From Ruegeria atlantica (GTDB lineage Bacteria; Pseudomonadota; Alphaproteobacteria; Rhodobacterales; Rhodobacteraceae): DNA of 64,000 bases. Position 1 is the stretch's first letter. Each line of letters begins with the position of its first letter. The DNA lies in NCBI RefSeq assembly GCF_013033965.1, contig NZ_WQFE01000003.1:124001-188000 (forward strand), given 5' to 3'. A program made the position numbers and the translations under genes. The notes below the pieces were generated by a model, which was given only the letters and a program-made list of their open reading frames with translations, was not told the origin of the DNA and did no database searches. Shown in pieces: positions 33,887 to 42,940 of this stretch.

Positions 33887-34807
33887 CTATCGGCGGGAAA
33901 GGTGGATGCCGGCGATCATGCAACGTACTGATCCTCCGGCTGTTTCTATGGTTGGAACGGATAAGGGCAGCAGGCTGGCGCTGCGTTCGATGATGCCGAT
34001 CTGTTCTGGTGTCAGCGCGCCCTTGGCGCGGTTGGAGAGCGCCAGGACAAGGCCATCACGACCGCTGAGCTCAATCGTGTTTCCAGCAAAATTCGCGATC
34101 TGGTCATGCGACAGGTCGATAACGGTGCGGCCGGATTCTTCCAATCGCGCCTTAACGGTCGCGCGGCGATCCGGGTCAGTAATCATGTCGAGACAGATCA
34201 ATGCATAATGCGTGCCGATCCCCATCAGGACATTGGTGTGATAGACATCTCTGCCCTGGGCGTCCTGCGCCTCGAACGCAATGGGTTCGTAGTTGAAGTT
34301 CGTGCAAAACCGCTCCAACAGAATGGGGTCAGCACGGTTGGATTTGACCGTGTAGGCAATGCGCCCGACATGATCCAGAACCATGGCTCCTGTACCTTCA
34401 AGCGCAAGGTTATCTTGCTCCAGTCCTGAATAGTCGATCACATCCTGAACGCGGTATTCCTGTTTCAGCAATTCGATGACATCTGTGCGGCGTTCGCGTC
34501 GGCGCGAGGGCGCAAACATCGGGTAGATCGCCACGTGCCCACCGGGATGAGTCGAGAACCAGTTGTTGGGAAAGACACTGTCCGGCGTGTTTTTGTGACC
34601 GTGATCGTCAAAGACATGAACCGTGATTCCGGCGTGACGCAGTTGCTCTACCGCGCGATCATGTTCCTCGCGCGCGGCCTGTGAAGTCGCCTTGGCTGAT
34701 TGATGCGCCAGTGTTTGAAATGCATTGTCGTGGCTGGTTTCCGGGTTCGAGATAAACTCATGCGGGCGCACCATGACAACGGCAGAGGGTGACTGAAGGG
34801 AATTCAT
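33887..34807 (-). CDS. CtlX-like guanidino hydrolase (citrulline/arginine type)
   Basis: This 306-residue protein of the amidinotransferase/arginine deiminase fold has TPDSVFPNNWFSTH (residues 70-83), the EGTGAMVLDH loop, TNVLMGIG, and a C-terminal catalytic cysteine in GGSVRCMIAG. These match the family called citrulline utilisation hydrolase CtlX. It would supply ornithine from citrulline or remove a guanidino/ureido group. It overlaps arginase by 1 bp and lies 9 bp before ocd, so both routes feed ornithine cyclodeaminase. Confidence 0.8.
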   Translation of the reverse strand: MNSLQSPSAVVMVRPHEFISNPETSHDNAFQTLAHQSAKATSQAAREEHDRAVEQLRHAGITVHVFDDHGHKNTPDSVFPNNWFSTHPGGHVAIYPMFAPSRRRERRTDVIELLKQEYRVQDVIDYSGLEQDNLALEGTGAMVLDHVGRIAYTVKSNRADPILLERFCTNFNYEPIAFEAQDAQGRDVYHTNVLMGIGTHYALICLDMITDPDRRATVKARLEESGRTVIDLSHDQIANFAGNTIELSGRDGLVLALSNRAKGALTPEQIGIIERSASLLPLSVPTIETAGGSVRCMIAGIHLSRR

Positions 34808-35727
34808 CAGAAACTCCGGGTTGGGCGGTCGAAGATGCGGCGGCCAAGCAGAGATGCCGCCAGATCGACCATCAGTTTTGCGGTACGTCCACGCTCATCC
34901 AGGAACGGGTTCAGCTCGACCAGATCCAGTGAACAGACAAGGCCGCTTTCGTGCAGCAGTTCCATCACCAGATGGGCTTCGCGTTCGGTTGCGCCACCGG
35001 GAACGGTGGTGCCCACGGCAGGAGCAATCGAGGGATCAAGAAAATCGACATCAAGCGACACGTGCAAAATACCATTTGCTGCGCGAACGCGGTCGAGGAA
35101 CGCGATCAAAGGCGTTTTGATGCCGTGCTCGTCAATGCTGCGCATGTCTGCCAGCATGGCCTGATCCTGCTCCAGTCGTGCGCGTTCGGCCGGGTCCACG
35201 GAACGCAGGCCGATCATACCCACGCGATCTGTCGGGACCGGGGCGAGCAGGGCCGGGAAAGCGTCAAAGCCCGGCTGCCCGGTGAAATATGCGACCGGTG
35301 TTCCGTGAAGATTGCCGCTGCCGGTGCTGTCGGGTGTATGAAAATCGCTATGAGCATCGAGCCAAAGTACAAATAGCGGTCGCCCGATCCGGTCGGCGTG
35401 CGCGGCCATGCCTGCAACCGTACCCATGGACAAAGCGTGGTCGCCGCCCATGAAAATCGGTAGACCCTTTGGCGCGGTTTCCTGTGCCGCGCGGCTGAGT
35501 GCGCTGGTCCAGCCGATGCATTCGGGCAGGGCTACAAGGTGAGGGTGTTCCGGAACATCTGACGGATCGGCGTCGACATTGCCGACATCAGTCACTTGGT
35601 GCCCGAGGTCCGTCAAAGCTTGTTCCAGACCGGCCACCCGATAGGCATCCGGCCCCATGCGGCATCCCTGACGACGCTTGCCCGCATCCATCGGTGCACC
35701 GACCAGTATCACGTTTTCCATAACCAT
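34807..35727 (-). CDS. rocF: Arginase
   Basis: This 306-residue enzyme hydrolyses arginine to ornithine and urea using a dimanganese centre. Metal-binding motifs are GGDHALSMG, DAHSDFHTP and SLDVDFLDP; the substrate loop is around STGSGNLHGTPVAY. It is the first gene of the operon and is divergent from the Lrp/AsnC gene. Initiation could be at ATG 35727 or ATG 35721; neither has a clear ribosome-binding site. Confidence 0.94.
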   Translation of the reverse strand: MVMENVILVGAPMDAGKRRQGCRMGPDAYRVAGLEQALTDLGHQVTDVGNVDADPSDVPEHPHLVALPECIGWTSALSRAAQETAPKGLPIFMGGDHALSMGTVAGMAAHADRIGRPLFVLWLDAHSDFHTPDSTGSGNLHGTPVAYFTGQPGFDAFPALLAPVPTDRVGMIGLRSVDPAERARLEQDQAMLADMRSIDEHGIKTPLIAFLDRVRAANGILHVSLDVDFLDPSIAPAVGTTVPGGATEREAHLVMELLHESGLVCSLDLVELNPFLDERGRTAKLMVDLAASLLGRRIFDRPTRSF

Positions 35728-35813
35728 ATGACTATCTAGCCACTCGCGATGGCTTGCGGAAAGGCAGCAAAATGTTCAAAATGGCATTCTGATACACGAA
35801 ATGAGAAGTAGTC

Positions 35814-36242
35814 ATGGACGATTTGGATAGCAGGCTGCTCAGCGCCTTACATCGAGATGCGCGGGCATCGCTGTCCGAACTCGCCGAAACACTAGGCGTG
35901 ACGCGCACTACGGTTCGCAGCCGCCTGCAACGCCTCAAACAATCCGGCGAGATTGTTGGGTTTACTGTTCTCACCCGACAGGATGTGGCGCAAAGCCCGG
36001 TGCGCGGATTGATGATGCTGGAAATCGAAGGCCGCGGGACCGAGCGTACGATGGCCAGAGTAGCTGCCATGCGTCAGGTGCGCGCCGTGCACTCCACCAA
36101 TGGAAGTTGGGATCTGATCGCGGAAATCTGGACAGAAACCCTGGCCGAACTGGACGAGGTTCTGTTCCAGATCCGGCGCATGGAAGGGATAACCAAGTCC
36201 GAGACTAACCTGTTGCTGTCCACGCGCAAAGGTCGAGTCTGA
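35814..36242 (+). CDS. Lrp/AsnC family regulator
   Basis: This 142-residue protein has the Lrp helix-turn-helix (LLSALHRDARASLSELAETLGVTRTTVRSRLQRL, residues 7-40; the recognition helix is VTRTTVRSRL) and a C-terminal RAM ligand domain. It is divergent from arginase with an 86-bp shared promoter region. It most likely senses an amino acid such as ornithine, arginine or proline and activates the arginase operon. Confidence 0.9.
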   Translation: MDDLDSRLLSALHRDARASLSELAETLGVTRTTVRSRLQRLKQSGEIVGFTVLTRQDVAQSPVRGLMMLEIEGRGTERTMARVAAMRQVRAVHSTNGSWDLIAEIWTETLAELDEVLFQIRRMEGITKSETNLLLSTRKGRV

Positions 36243-36340
36243 CGCCCGTAGCGCTTTGAGCTTGAACGAAATTGTGCGAAAGTCGGCCTGCGCGTTTCGA
36301 TCGTGCAGAGTGTGATCGCGCCTGAGAGCAGGGACAAAGC

Positions 36341-38950
36341 ATGGCAACTCATGAAAACGCCGAAGAACTCTGGGCTGTGCGCCTGGCCGAGCGGGTATCG
36401 GGATTTCTTGAAAAGCCCCTCGTCAGGATCGCGATACCGATTCTGGTCACCCTTATCGCTCTGACCGTGCTGCATGAGCTGTCTTCGCACGTCAAATGGA
36501 CCGATGTAAAAACGGACGTCGCGAACACATCGTGGAAGCTGATGTTTTTCGCCCTGTGCTGGACGGCTGTCAGCTTTTTGTCACTGTCGCTCTACGATGT
36601 ATTTGCCGTGCAAAGCGTCGCGGACGGCGAAGTCCCTTTGCCTGTCGCCGGTATGGCCGGAGCCTGCGGTTATGCCGTGTCCAATTGCCTGGGTTTTTCA
36701 TACATCACCGGCACGGCAATCCGGTACCGGATCTATGCGTCTCTGGGCCTTGATCTAGGGCGTGTCGCAGGAGTGATCGCCACATCGTGGATCGCATTTT
36801 GGTCGGGTTTCATTCTGCTGCTGGGCGGGTTGCTGACCTTTCACCCAGACGGGGTGTCCAAGGTTCTGCCGATAAGTGACACCGTCGAAACCGTTATTGG
36901 GCTGTGCCTGCTTGTAGGTTTTGCAACCTTGTTCATTTGGCTGTCCAAGGGGGGGCGCAGGCTGGCCACCGGTGGATTGGGGTTTAACCTACCGGGCGGC
37001 AAGTTGCCCGGATTGCTGACGCTGGCCGCGGTGGGTGACCTGTTTGGCGCATCAATGACGCTGTATGTGTTGATGCCGGATGATCTGGGGATCGGATTTC
37101 CGTTCTTCTTCACAATCTACATTGGCGCAATTGCAGTCGGAATCCTCAGCCACGCTCCGGGCGGGATTGGTGCGTTCGAGGCGACTCTGATCGCCGGGCT
37201 AGGGGCCTCGGGTCGGTCTGACGTGATCGCGGCCCTGTTGCTTTACCGGTTGATCTATACCTTCCTGCCGTTTGCAATCGCGACGTTATCCATCGCGGTG
37301 GCCTCGGCCCTTACGCACCGGCATCACATCAGCGGAGCCGCCACGTGGGTTTACCGCGTGATCCGTCCGATTGTGCCGATGGTCGCGGCCGGTGTTGCAG
37401 CTGTGGCGGGCGTCATTCTGCTGGTGTCCGGGGCACTGCCCGCAGGTAGCCAGAACCTTAGCGCATTACGGGACTTTCTGCCCTTGTCCTTCGTCGAAGC
37501 GTCCCATCTTGCCGGAAGCGCTGTCGGAGTTCTACTGATCCTTGTCTCACGCGGCCTGTTCCGCAAGCTGTACCGCGCATGGATAGTGGCCATGCTGCTG
37601 ATGGTTGCCGGGTTCGTCGCATCGCTGACCAAGGGCCTCGATACCCATGAGGCGATCAGCATGTTGGCGACGATCGGCTTGCTGGCCACATTTCGCGGGG
37701 CGTTTTACCGGGTGAGCGGGGCGTCGATTTTCCGCCTGAACATCCCGTGGCTGGTCAGCGTAGTCGCCTTGCTGCTGGTCGTCTTCTGGATCGGGCTGTT
37801 TTCCTATTCGCATGTCGAATATCAGAACGCCTTGTGGTGGGAATTCGCTTGGAACGGCGACGCCTCGCGCTTTTTGCGTTCCAGTCTTGTGGTGGCGGTT
37901 ATCCTTGGCGTGGTAGCCGTGAACTCGCTCTTTGGGCGCGAAGTTCCGGAACCGGTCCGGACTGAAATCCCCGAAGTTGTTGAGCGCCTGGTCATGGAAA
38001 GCGAAGACACCGAGGCGCAGATTTCACTGACTGGCGACAAACAATTTCTGATCTCGCCGGGCGAAGACGCGTTTCTTGCCTATGCCGACACGGGCAATGC
38101 GCTGATCACTAAAGGTGAACCGGTTGGCGATGAAACAGCCGGAAAGCAACTGATCTGGCAACTGCGTGAAATGGCGGATCGCGAAGGCAAGTTGTGCGCG
38201 TTCTACAGCGTCTCGACCAAGTACCTTCCGACGTTTCTGGATCTGGGCCTGTCCATTCTGAAAATCGGAGAGGTCGCGCGCGTGCCTCTGAAAGATTTCT
38301 CGCTGGACGGGAAATCCCGCAAAAGGTTTCGTCAGGCCAAGAACCGGGCCGAACGCGAAGGGTATGTGTTCGAGGTCATTCCCAAGGACAAAGTGGGCCC
38401 TTTGTTACCCGAACTGCGCAAGATTTCGGACGATTGGTTGGAGCACAAGGCGGGCGAGGAAAAGGGGTTCGCGTTGGGCGGGTTTGACGATGAGTACCTG
38501 TCTTACTTCGATTTTGCGGTCTTGAAAAAAGCGGATACCGGAAAGATCGTGGCCTTTGCCAATCTCTTTCAGGGTGGGCATAAGTCCGAGCTCTCGCTGG
38601 ACCTGATGCGGTATGAGCCTGACGGTTCGAACTTTATCATGGACGCGCTGTTTGCCGAGATGATGACCTGGGGGGCAGAGCAGGGGTTCCATTGGTTCTC
38701 ATTGGGTGCAGCACCGTTTTCAGGGATCGAGAACCGGCAGCTGGCGTCATTCTGGAACCGTGTCGGCGGGTTCGTGTATGAACACGGCGAGCAGTTTTAT
38801 CACTTTGAAGGATTGCGGTCTTTCAAGCAGAAGTTCGACCCGGAATGGAGCCCGAACTATCTGGCCAGCCCCGGTGGTCTGGCAGCGCCTCGGATTCTGT
38901 ACGAAGTGAACATCCTGATCTCGGGCGGTCTGCGTGGACTAACCAAGTAA
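36341..38950 (+). CDS. mprF: MprF-like aminoacyl-phosphatidylglycerol synthase/flippase
   Basis: This 869-residue inner-membrane protein has an N-terminal flippase region with about 14 helices (residues 20-540). It includes APGGIGAFEATLIAGL, the conserved UPF0104 motif. A C-terminal DUF2156 acyltransferase-fold domain (about 570-850) carries the WFSLGAAPFSGIE and FKQKFDPEWSPNYLA segments. MprF moves an aminoacyl group (often lysine) from tRNA to phosphatidylglycerol and flips the product outward, which lowers surface negative charge. It ends 3 bp before the convergent outer-membrane-factor gene. Confidence 0.92.
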   Translation: MATHENAEELWAVRLAERVSGFLEKPLVRIAIPILVTLIALTVLHELSSHVKWTDVKTDVANTSWKLMFFALCWTAVSFLSLSLYDVFAVQSVADGEVPLPVAGMAGACGYAVSNCLGFSYITGTAIRYRIYASLGLDLGRVAGVIATSWIAFWSGFILLLGGLLTFHPDGVSKVLPISDTVETVIGLCLLVGFATLFIWLSKGGRRLATGGLGFNLPGGKLPGLLTLAAVGDLFGASMTLYVLMPDDLGIGFPFFFTIYIGAIAVGILSHAPGGIGAFEATLIAGLGASGRSDVIAALLLYRLIYTFLPFAIATLSIAVASALTHRHHISGAATWVYRVIRPIVPMVAAGVAAVAGVILLVSGALPAGSQNLSALRDFLPLSFVEASHLAGSAVGVLLILVSRGLFRKLYRAWIVAMLLMVAGFVASLTKGLDTHEAISMLATIGLLATFRGAFYRVSGASIFRLNIPWLVSVVALLLVVFWIGLFSYSHVEYQNALWWEFAWNGDASRFLRSSLVVAVILGVVAVNSLFGREVPEPVRTEIPEVVERLVMESEDTEAQISLTGDKQFLISPGEDAFLAYADTGNALITKGEPVGDETAGKQLIWQLREMADREGKLCAFYSVSTKYLPTFLDLGLSILKIGEVARVPLKDFSLDGKSRKRFRQAKNRAEREGYVFEVIPKDKVGPLLPELRKISDDWLEHKAGEEKGFALGGFDDEYLSYFDFAVLKKADTGKIVAFANLFQGGHKSELSLDLMRYEPDGSNFIMDALFAEMMTWGAEQGFHWFSLGAAPFSGIENRQLASFWNRVGGFVYEHGEQFYHFEGLRSFKQKFDPEWSPNYLASPGGLAAPRILYEVNILISGGLRGLTK

Positions 38951-38953
38951 GGG

Positions 38954-40519
38954 TCAGTTCAAACTAGCGCGGGTCGGGGTTTTCTCCAGCAGATCGCCCC
39001 AATCCGTGCGGTACGCCATTTCGGCCAGAACGGTTTCGGGCAGGAATTCCTGATTCTGCCGGATCTGCCATCCACCGCCCAACCCCTTGTAAACAGCGAC
39101 CAGATTACTGGACACCTGCTGGCGCGCCTGGATCAGGTTCGCCTGCGACCGCAGCAGAGCCGTTTGTGTGTTCAGAATTCGGGAATAGCTGGCGATGCCG
39201 TCCCGGTACTGATCAATGGCGATTTCCGCCGCCTTGCGCGACGCGGCTACGCTGTTTTCATAGAACCCGACCTGCTTGCGGGACTGCGCATAAGCCACCA
39301 TCGCGCTTTCAACTTCGGAATAGGCGGTAAGAACTGTGTTCTGGTAGTTGGCGATCAGCGCCTGATAGGCCGCATCCTGCGCACGCACGTTGTTCTTGAT
39401 CCGGCCATAGTTCAGCACGTTCCAGACCACTCCGGCATTTGCCAGCCCGGTGTTGCTGCCTGAGGAAAACAGATCCTGCCCGCCTGACGCTTGCAGGCCA
39501 ATTGCGCCAGACAAGATGAATTGCGGGTAAAGGTCGGCCAAGGCGATCCCGACTTGCGCAGATTGCGTGGCCGCCGCCAACTCGGCCGCGCGTACGTCCG
39601 GACGACGTCGCAATAGCTCGGCCGGGACACCCACGGACACATTCGTTCGCGCAGAAGGAATACGTCCAGAATTGCCCAGAAGGCCGGTCATGCGGGACGG
39701 CGTGGTCCCCAGTAGCACCGCCAAAGCATTCTTGGCTTGCTGAAGATCACTTTCGATCTCTGGGACCAATGCCTTGGTGTTGTTCAGCAGGGCCAGTGAT
39801 TCCTGAACGTCCAATTCCGTTGTCACGCCGTTGTTGAACCGCAACTCGGTCAGGTCGGCGGAGTCCTGTTGCAGCTTTATGTTTTCACGCGCGACCGCCA
39901 ACGACTCCTGCAAGGCACGGATGTTGACATAGAGCGCCGCGACATCGCCGGTCAGCGTCACCAGCGCATCGTCGTAGTTTGCCACCTGCAACGCCAGATT
40001 GGACCGCGCCGCCTGAACGCCGCGGCGTTGCTGTCCCCAGACGTCCAACTCCCACTGGGCATCAAAGCCGACCTGTGAGGTCGAAAACTCGGTATCCAAC
40101 GGGATAATCCGACGGATATCGGAGATCGGTCCGAGGTTGTCGCTGACCTGACGGCGTTCGATGGATGCACCGATGGCCTGTGATTGCGGATAAAGCTCGC
40201 CAAATGCGATGCCCAGTTGCGCGCGCGCCTGCAGGACGCGGGCACCTGCCACCTGCAGATCAAGGTTCTGAGCATAGGCCTCGGCGATCAGCTTGTTCAG
40301 GGTCGGATCGTTGAAAGTCTCCCACCACTTCACCACAGGAGCGCTGCGCGAGGTCAGGCCGCTTTGGCCTGCACTAGGGCTGTTGACTTCAATCCACTGT
40401 TTCACGACCGGAGAGTTGGGACGCACGAAATCCGGGCCAACTGGCGCGCAACCGACCAAAAGCACGGCGCACAGGGCTGTACCCATCAGTCGGCGGTGAA
40501 GTCTGGCCCGGGTCATCAT
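38954..40519 (-). CDS. Outer-membrane efflux lipoprotein (NodT/OprM family)
   Basis: This 521-residue TolC-like channel has a lipoprotein signal ending LLVGC (Cys24). Two OEP repeats follow, with long alpha-helical stretches (for example LNKLIAEAYAQNLDLQVAGARVLQA and AELAAATQSAQVGIALADLYPQ). It would form the outer-membrane duct for the HlyD-type adaptor encoded 8 bp upstream. Confidence 0.92.
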   Translation of the reverse strand: MMTRARLHRRLMGTALCAVLLVGCAPVGPDFVRPNSPVVKQWIEVNSPSAGQSGLTSRSAPVVKWWETFNDPTLNKLIAEAYAQNLDLQVAGARVLQARAQLGIAFGELYPQSQAIGASIERRQVSDNLGPISDIRRIIPLDTEFSTSQVGFDAQWELDVWGQQRRGVQAARSNLALQVANYDDALVTLTGDVAALYVNIRALQESLAVARENIKLQQDSADLTELRFNNGVTTELDVQESLALLNNTKALVPEIESDLQQAKNALAVLLGTTPSRMTGLLGNSGRIPSARTNVSVGVPAELLRRRPDVRAAELAAATQSAQVGIALADLYPQFILSGAIGLQASGGQDLFSSGSNTGLANAGVVWNVLNYGRIKNNVRAQDAAYQALIANYQNTVLTAYSEVESAMVAYAQSRKQVGFYENSVAASRKAAEIAIDQYRDGIASYSRILNTQTALLRSQANLIQARQQVSSNLVAVYKGLGGGWQIRQNQEFLPETVLAEMAYRTDWGDLLEKTPTRASLN

Positions 40520-40527
40520 AAGCGTCC

Positions 40528-41673
40528 TTAGATATCCAATGGTCGAATGAAGTTGGCGAAGGAGTACAGCCGAATGTTGATCCGCCGCAGGAATTCAAAG
40601 CTTTTGCCCTGACCGGTGTAGATTGCCACAGCAGCGTGACCACCGGCGGGGAAGGTGTGGCCATCGGGTATGTCGACCGAAATCTGCACCGCGATGCGTC
40701 CGGGCAGTTTTGGCAGCTCAAAGCCGGGCAGACGGCCTGACGGCAGGTACTGTCCCTGGCGCGTGGCCCACCAGATCGCTTCGACCTTGCCGGTTAGAAT
40801 TTCACCCGGATACAGATCAAGAGCGACTTCAACGGGTTGACCGACTTCGACGAATTTCAGGTTCTGCTGTCGGTAGGTTGCCAAAATGTAAGGGTTATCC
40901 TTGGTGACAAAGCTGGCGATGGCACCCAAACGGATGTCACCTACGACCAGACCGGGGCGCGCCTGCTGAGATACAATCATGCCGTCTTCGGGGGCATATA
41001 TCGTTGTGTTGTCCAAGAAATACTGGGCCTTGTCCAACTGCGCCTGAGCTTGAAGGATGCCGGTGTTCACGCCGTCAATCTGAGAAGCCAGTGCAAGCTG
41101 CGCCTTTTCCAGATTGGCTGTGGCCTCCTTGACCTGCGCCTGATCCTCGGTGACTTGTTCGTTCCAACGATCCAGTTCGTCCTGACGCGCGCCGCCAGCG
41201 GGTACAAGGTTTTCGTATCGCGCTTGCTGCGTCTGTGCATAGGCAAGCTGCGCGTTGGCCCGCTCAATTGCTTCTGCCGCGGCAATAACGTCTTGTTCTA
41301 GGATTTTGGCATTCTGCTCGGCCGCGACCAGTTGCGCCGTGGCTTCTTCAACCTCCAGCGCGAATACGGTGTCATCAAATCGATATAGCGGATCCCCCTT
41401 CTTGACCTCGGTATTGGGTTCAACCAGCACCTCGGTCAGGATCGTTGGTTCCGTCAGACGGGGCACGATCTGGATGGTGGAACGGACCACGTGGCTGTCT
41501 ATGGAAAACGGCTGGAAAAACCGCAGGGCGACCAGAAAGATCAACAGCAGGTGCGCACCGACCCAGAAGGATACGATGCCCCACATGATATTGAACTTCA
41601 GCCACTGGAACTTGAAGAAGATCAGCCAGACAAAAATGATGTAGAAAAGCGTAATGCCGAGGGCGACAAACAT
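40528..41673 (-). CDS. HlyD/EmrA-type membrane-fusion adaptor (YiaV-like)
   Basis: This 381-residue adaptor has two N-terminal hydrophobic segments (about 5-22 and 28-52) and a biotinyl-lipoyl barrel (VEPNTEVKKGDPLYRFDD). A long coiled-coil hairpin follows at about 115-205 (rich in A, Q, E), then a barrel (IYAPEDGMIVSQQARPGLVVG). The pairing with DUF3302 is the YiaV-YiaW arrangement. No ABC, MFS or RND motor is adjacent, so the transported compound and energy source are unknown. Confidence 0.9.
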   Translation of the reverse strand: MFVALGITLFYIIFVWLIFFKFQWLKFNIMWGIVSFWVGAHLLLIFLVALRFFQPFSIDSHVVRSTIQIVPRLTEPTILTEVLVEPNTEVKKGDPLYRFDDTVFALEVEEATAQLVAAEQNAKILEQDVIAAAEAIERANAQLAYAQTQQARYENLVPAGGARQDELDRWNEQVTEDQAQVKEATANLEKAQLALASQIDGVNTGILQAQAQLDKAQYFLDNTTIYAPEDGMIVSQQARPGLVVGDIRLGAIASFVTKDNPYILATYRQQNLKFVEVGQPVEVALDLYPGEILTGKVEAIWWATRQGQYLPSGRLPGFELPKLPGRIAVQISVDIPDGHTFPAGGHAAVAIYTGQGKSFEFLRRINIRLYSFANFIRPLDI

Positions 41674-41694
41674 ATTTTGTAGTTTCCTTTGGCC

Positions 41695-42057
41695 TTAGCT
41701 CTTTTTCGTCTCTTCCGGGTCTAACGGGTCTCGGTATTCTTCCGTCAACTCACCGCCCAAGCGCTTGATTTCTTTGCGAACTGCTTCGCGCTCGTCATCG
41801 GGCATGCGGCGGATATCGACCACCGTGCCGTCGTGGAATGCCCAGATGAAAGCATGAACCCAAGGCACGATGGCGAGAAACCCCATCCATCCCATGATCT
41901 TGATAGCCTCGGCATGAGGGTGGTTGCGCTTGATCGCAATCCGGCCCGGTAGTCCCATCACAAATAGAAACAGCGCCATGACGGCAGCCAGCAGCAAAAT
42001 CAGCGCAACAAATGTCAGATAGTCATAGTAGCCAAGCGGCTGCCCAAGTAGCCCCAT
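41695..42057 (-). CDS. DUF3302 membrane protein (YiaW-like)
   Basis: This 120-residue protein has two membrane helices (about residues 10-35 and 50-70) and a charged C-terminal tail (DDEREAVRKEIKRLGGELTEEY). DUF3302 proteins are encoded with HlyD-type adaptors. ATG 42057 follows GGAGG and is preferred over ATG 42117. It precedes the adaptor gene by 21 bp. Confidence 0.88.
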   Translation of the reverse strand: MGLLGQPLGYYDYLTFVALILLLAAVMALFLFVMGLPGRIAIKRNHPHAEAIKIMGWMGFLAIVPWVHAFIWAFHDGTVVDIRRMPDDEREAVRKEIKRLGGELTEEYRDPLDPEETKKS

Positions 42058-42091
42058 CTTCGTGCCTCCGTTCGGGAAGGTTTCCCCATCC

Positions 42092-42664
42092 TCAGTTGTT
42101 GGTGCCCAGTTCGTCAATCACTTTGTAGCTGGTTGGCGGGTCGGCGCAAATGCCTGGACCACATTCAAGCAGTGTCGATCCGGCATTCAGAACCGCCAAG
42201 CCAAGCATGACAAAAAACGCCACCTTGGCCAGTGAGCTTCCACCGAACCGGGGCTGATCTGACATATCGTCGGCATATTGGCGATCAAACAGCAACATGA
42301 TCGCGGTGCCCAGCAGGATCAGGAAAAAGCAGATCGCGGCCCAGGTGTAGTAATGCAGCCCCAACACGGGCGAGCCGTAGTGACCGGTGCCTGGCACGAT
42401 ATGCAGAAGAATCTGGCGCACAGAAACGCTGCCGCCGTAAAGCGCCGCGATCAACATCAACGCGTAGTGCTGCGGTCGGGCGCCGTATAGCAGGTTCAGC
42501 CCCAGACCAACCCCCACCGCGACAAAGCCAACGCGCTGCAGCAGGCAAAGCGGGCAGGGCAGTTCGTAAAGTGTCAGCTGGTAGACAAAGGCCAACAGCA
42601 GCACGAGGCTGACGGCCAGCATGCCTATGGCATTCAGGCTTCGGGACAATTCTGGTGTCATCAT
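42092..42664 (-). CDS. DsbB-like disulfide bond formation protein
   Basis: This 190-residue membrane protein has four core helices plus a fifth. The first periplasmic loop has the redox motif CPLC (about 37-40, ELPCPLCLLQRVGF), the family signature that passes electrons from DsbA to quinone. A second cysteine pair lies near the C terminus (ECGPGIC), unlike the standard E. coli DsbB spacing. It starts just after the DUF5993 gene. Confidence 0.9.
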   Translation of the reverse strand: MMTPELSRSLNAIGMLAVSLVLLLAFVYQLTLYELPCPLCLLQRVGFVAVGVGLGLNLLYGARPQHYALMLIAALYGGSVSVRQILLHIVPGTGHYGSPVLGLHYYTWAAICFFLILLGTAIMLLFDRQYADDMSDQPRFGGSSLAKVAFFVMLGLAVLNAGSTLLECGPGICADPPTSYKVIDELGTNN

Positions 42665-42670
42665 CGCCCC

Positions 42671-42826
42671 CTACAACTGGATGGTCAGTTGGCTGGTGGC
42701 ATGGAATTTCAGCCAATACACACTCAACGCCAGCGTGAAAAAGAACAGCACATTGGCTGCAGTCCTTAGTCGAAAATAATTCAGCCCCATGGTGGCTGTA
42801 AGTAACGCAAATAAAAGCGCTATCAT
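42671..42826 (-). CDS. DUF5993 small membrane protein (51 aa)
   Basis: This short frame from ATG 42826 to TAG 42671 encodes 51 residues with two hydrophobic helices (MIALLFALLTATMGLNYF, then a segment ending LALSVYWLKFH). It lies 6 bp before the DsbB-like gene and has GGGAGAA upstream. DUF5993 proteins are regular partners of DsbB-like proteins. It probably forms part of, or stabilises, that membrane redox protein. Confidence 0.8.
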   Translation of the reverse strand: MIALLFALLTATMGLNYFRLRTAANVLFFFTLALSVYWLKFHATSQLTIQL

Positions 42827-42940
42827 GGCCCGGTTCTCCCATTCCGTGCAACGATCGCAATACCGCGATACTGTCAGGCGCGGGCGGGCCTGGCAAGGAA
42901 AGTCTCGCAGGTTCTCCTTTTAAGGGAACCACTTAGAGGG

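Noticed and set aside
42285..42932. 215-residue reverse frame overlapping the DsbB-like gene
   Set aside because: It runs in another frame through dsbB and DUF5993, both of which have good family matches.
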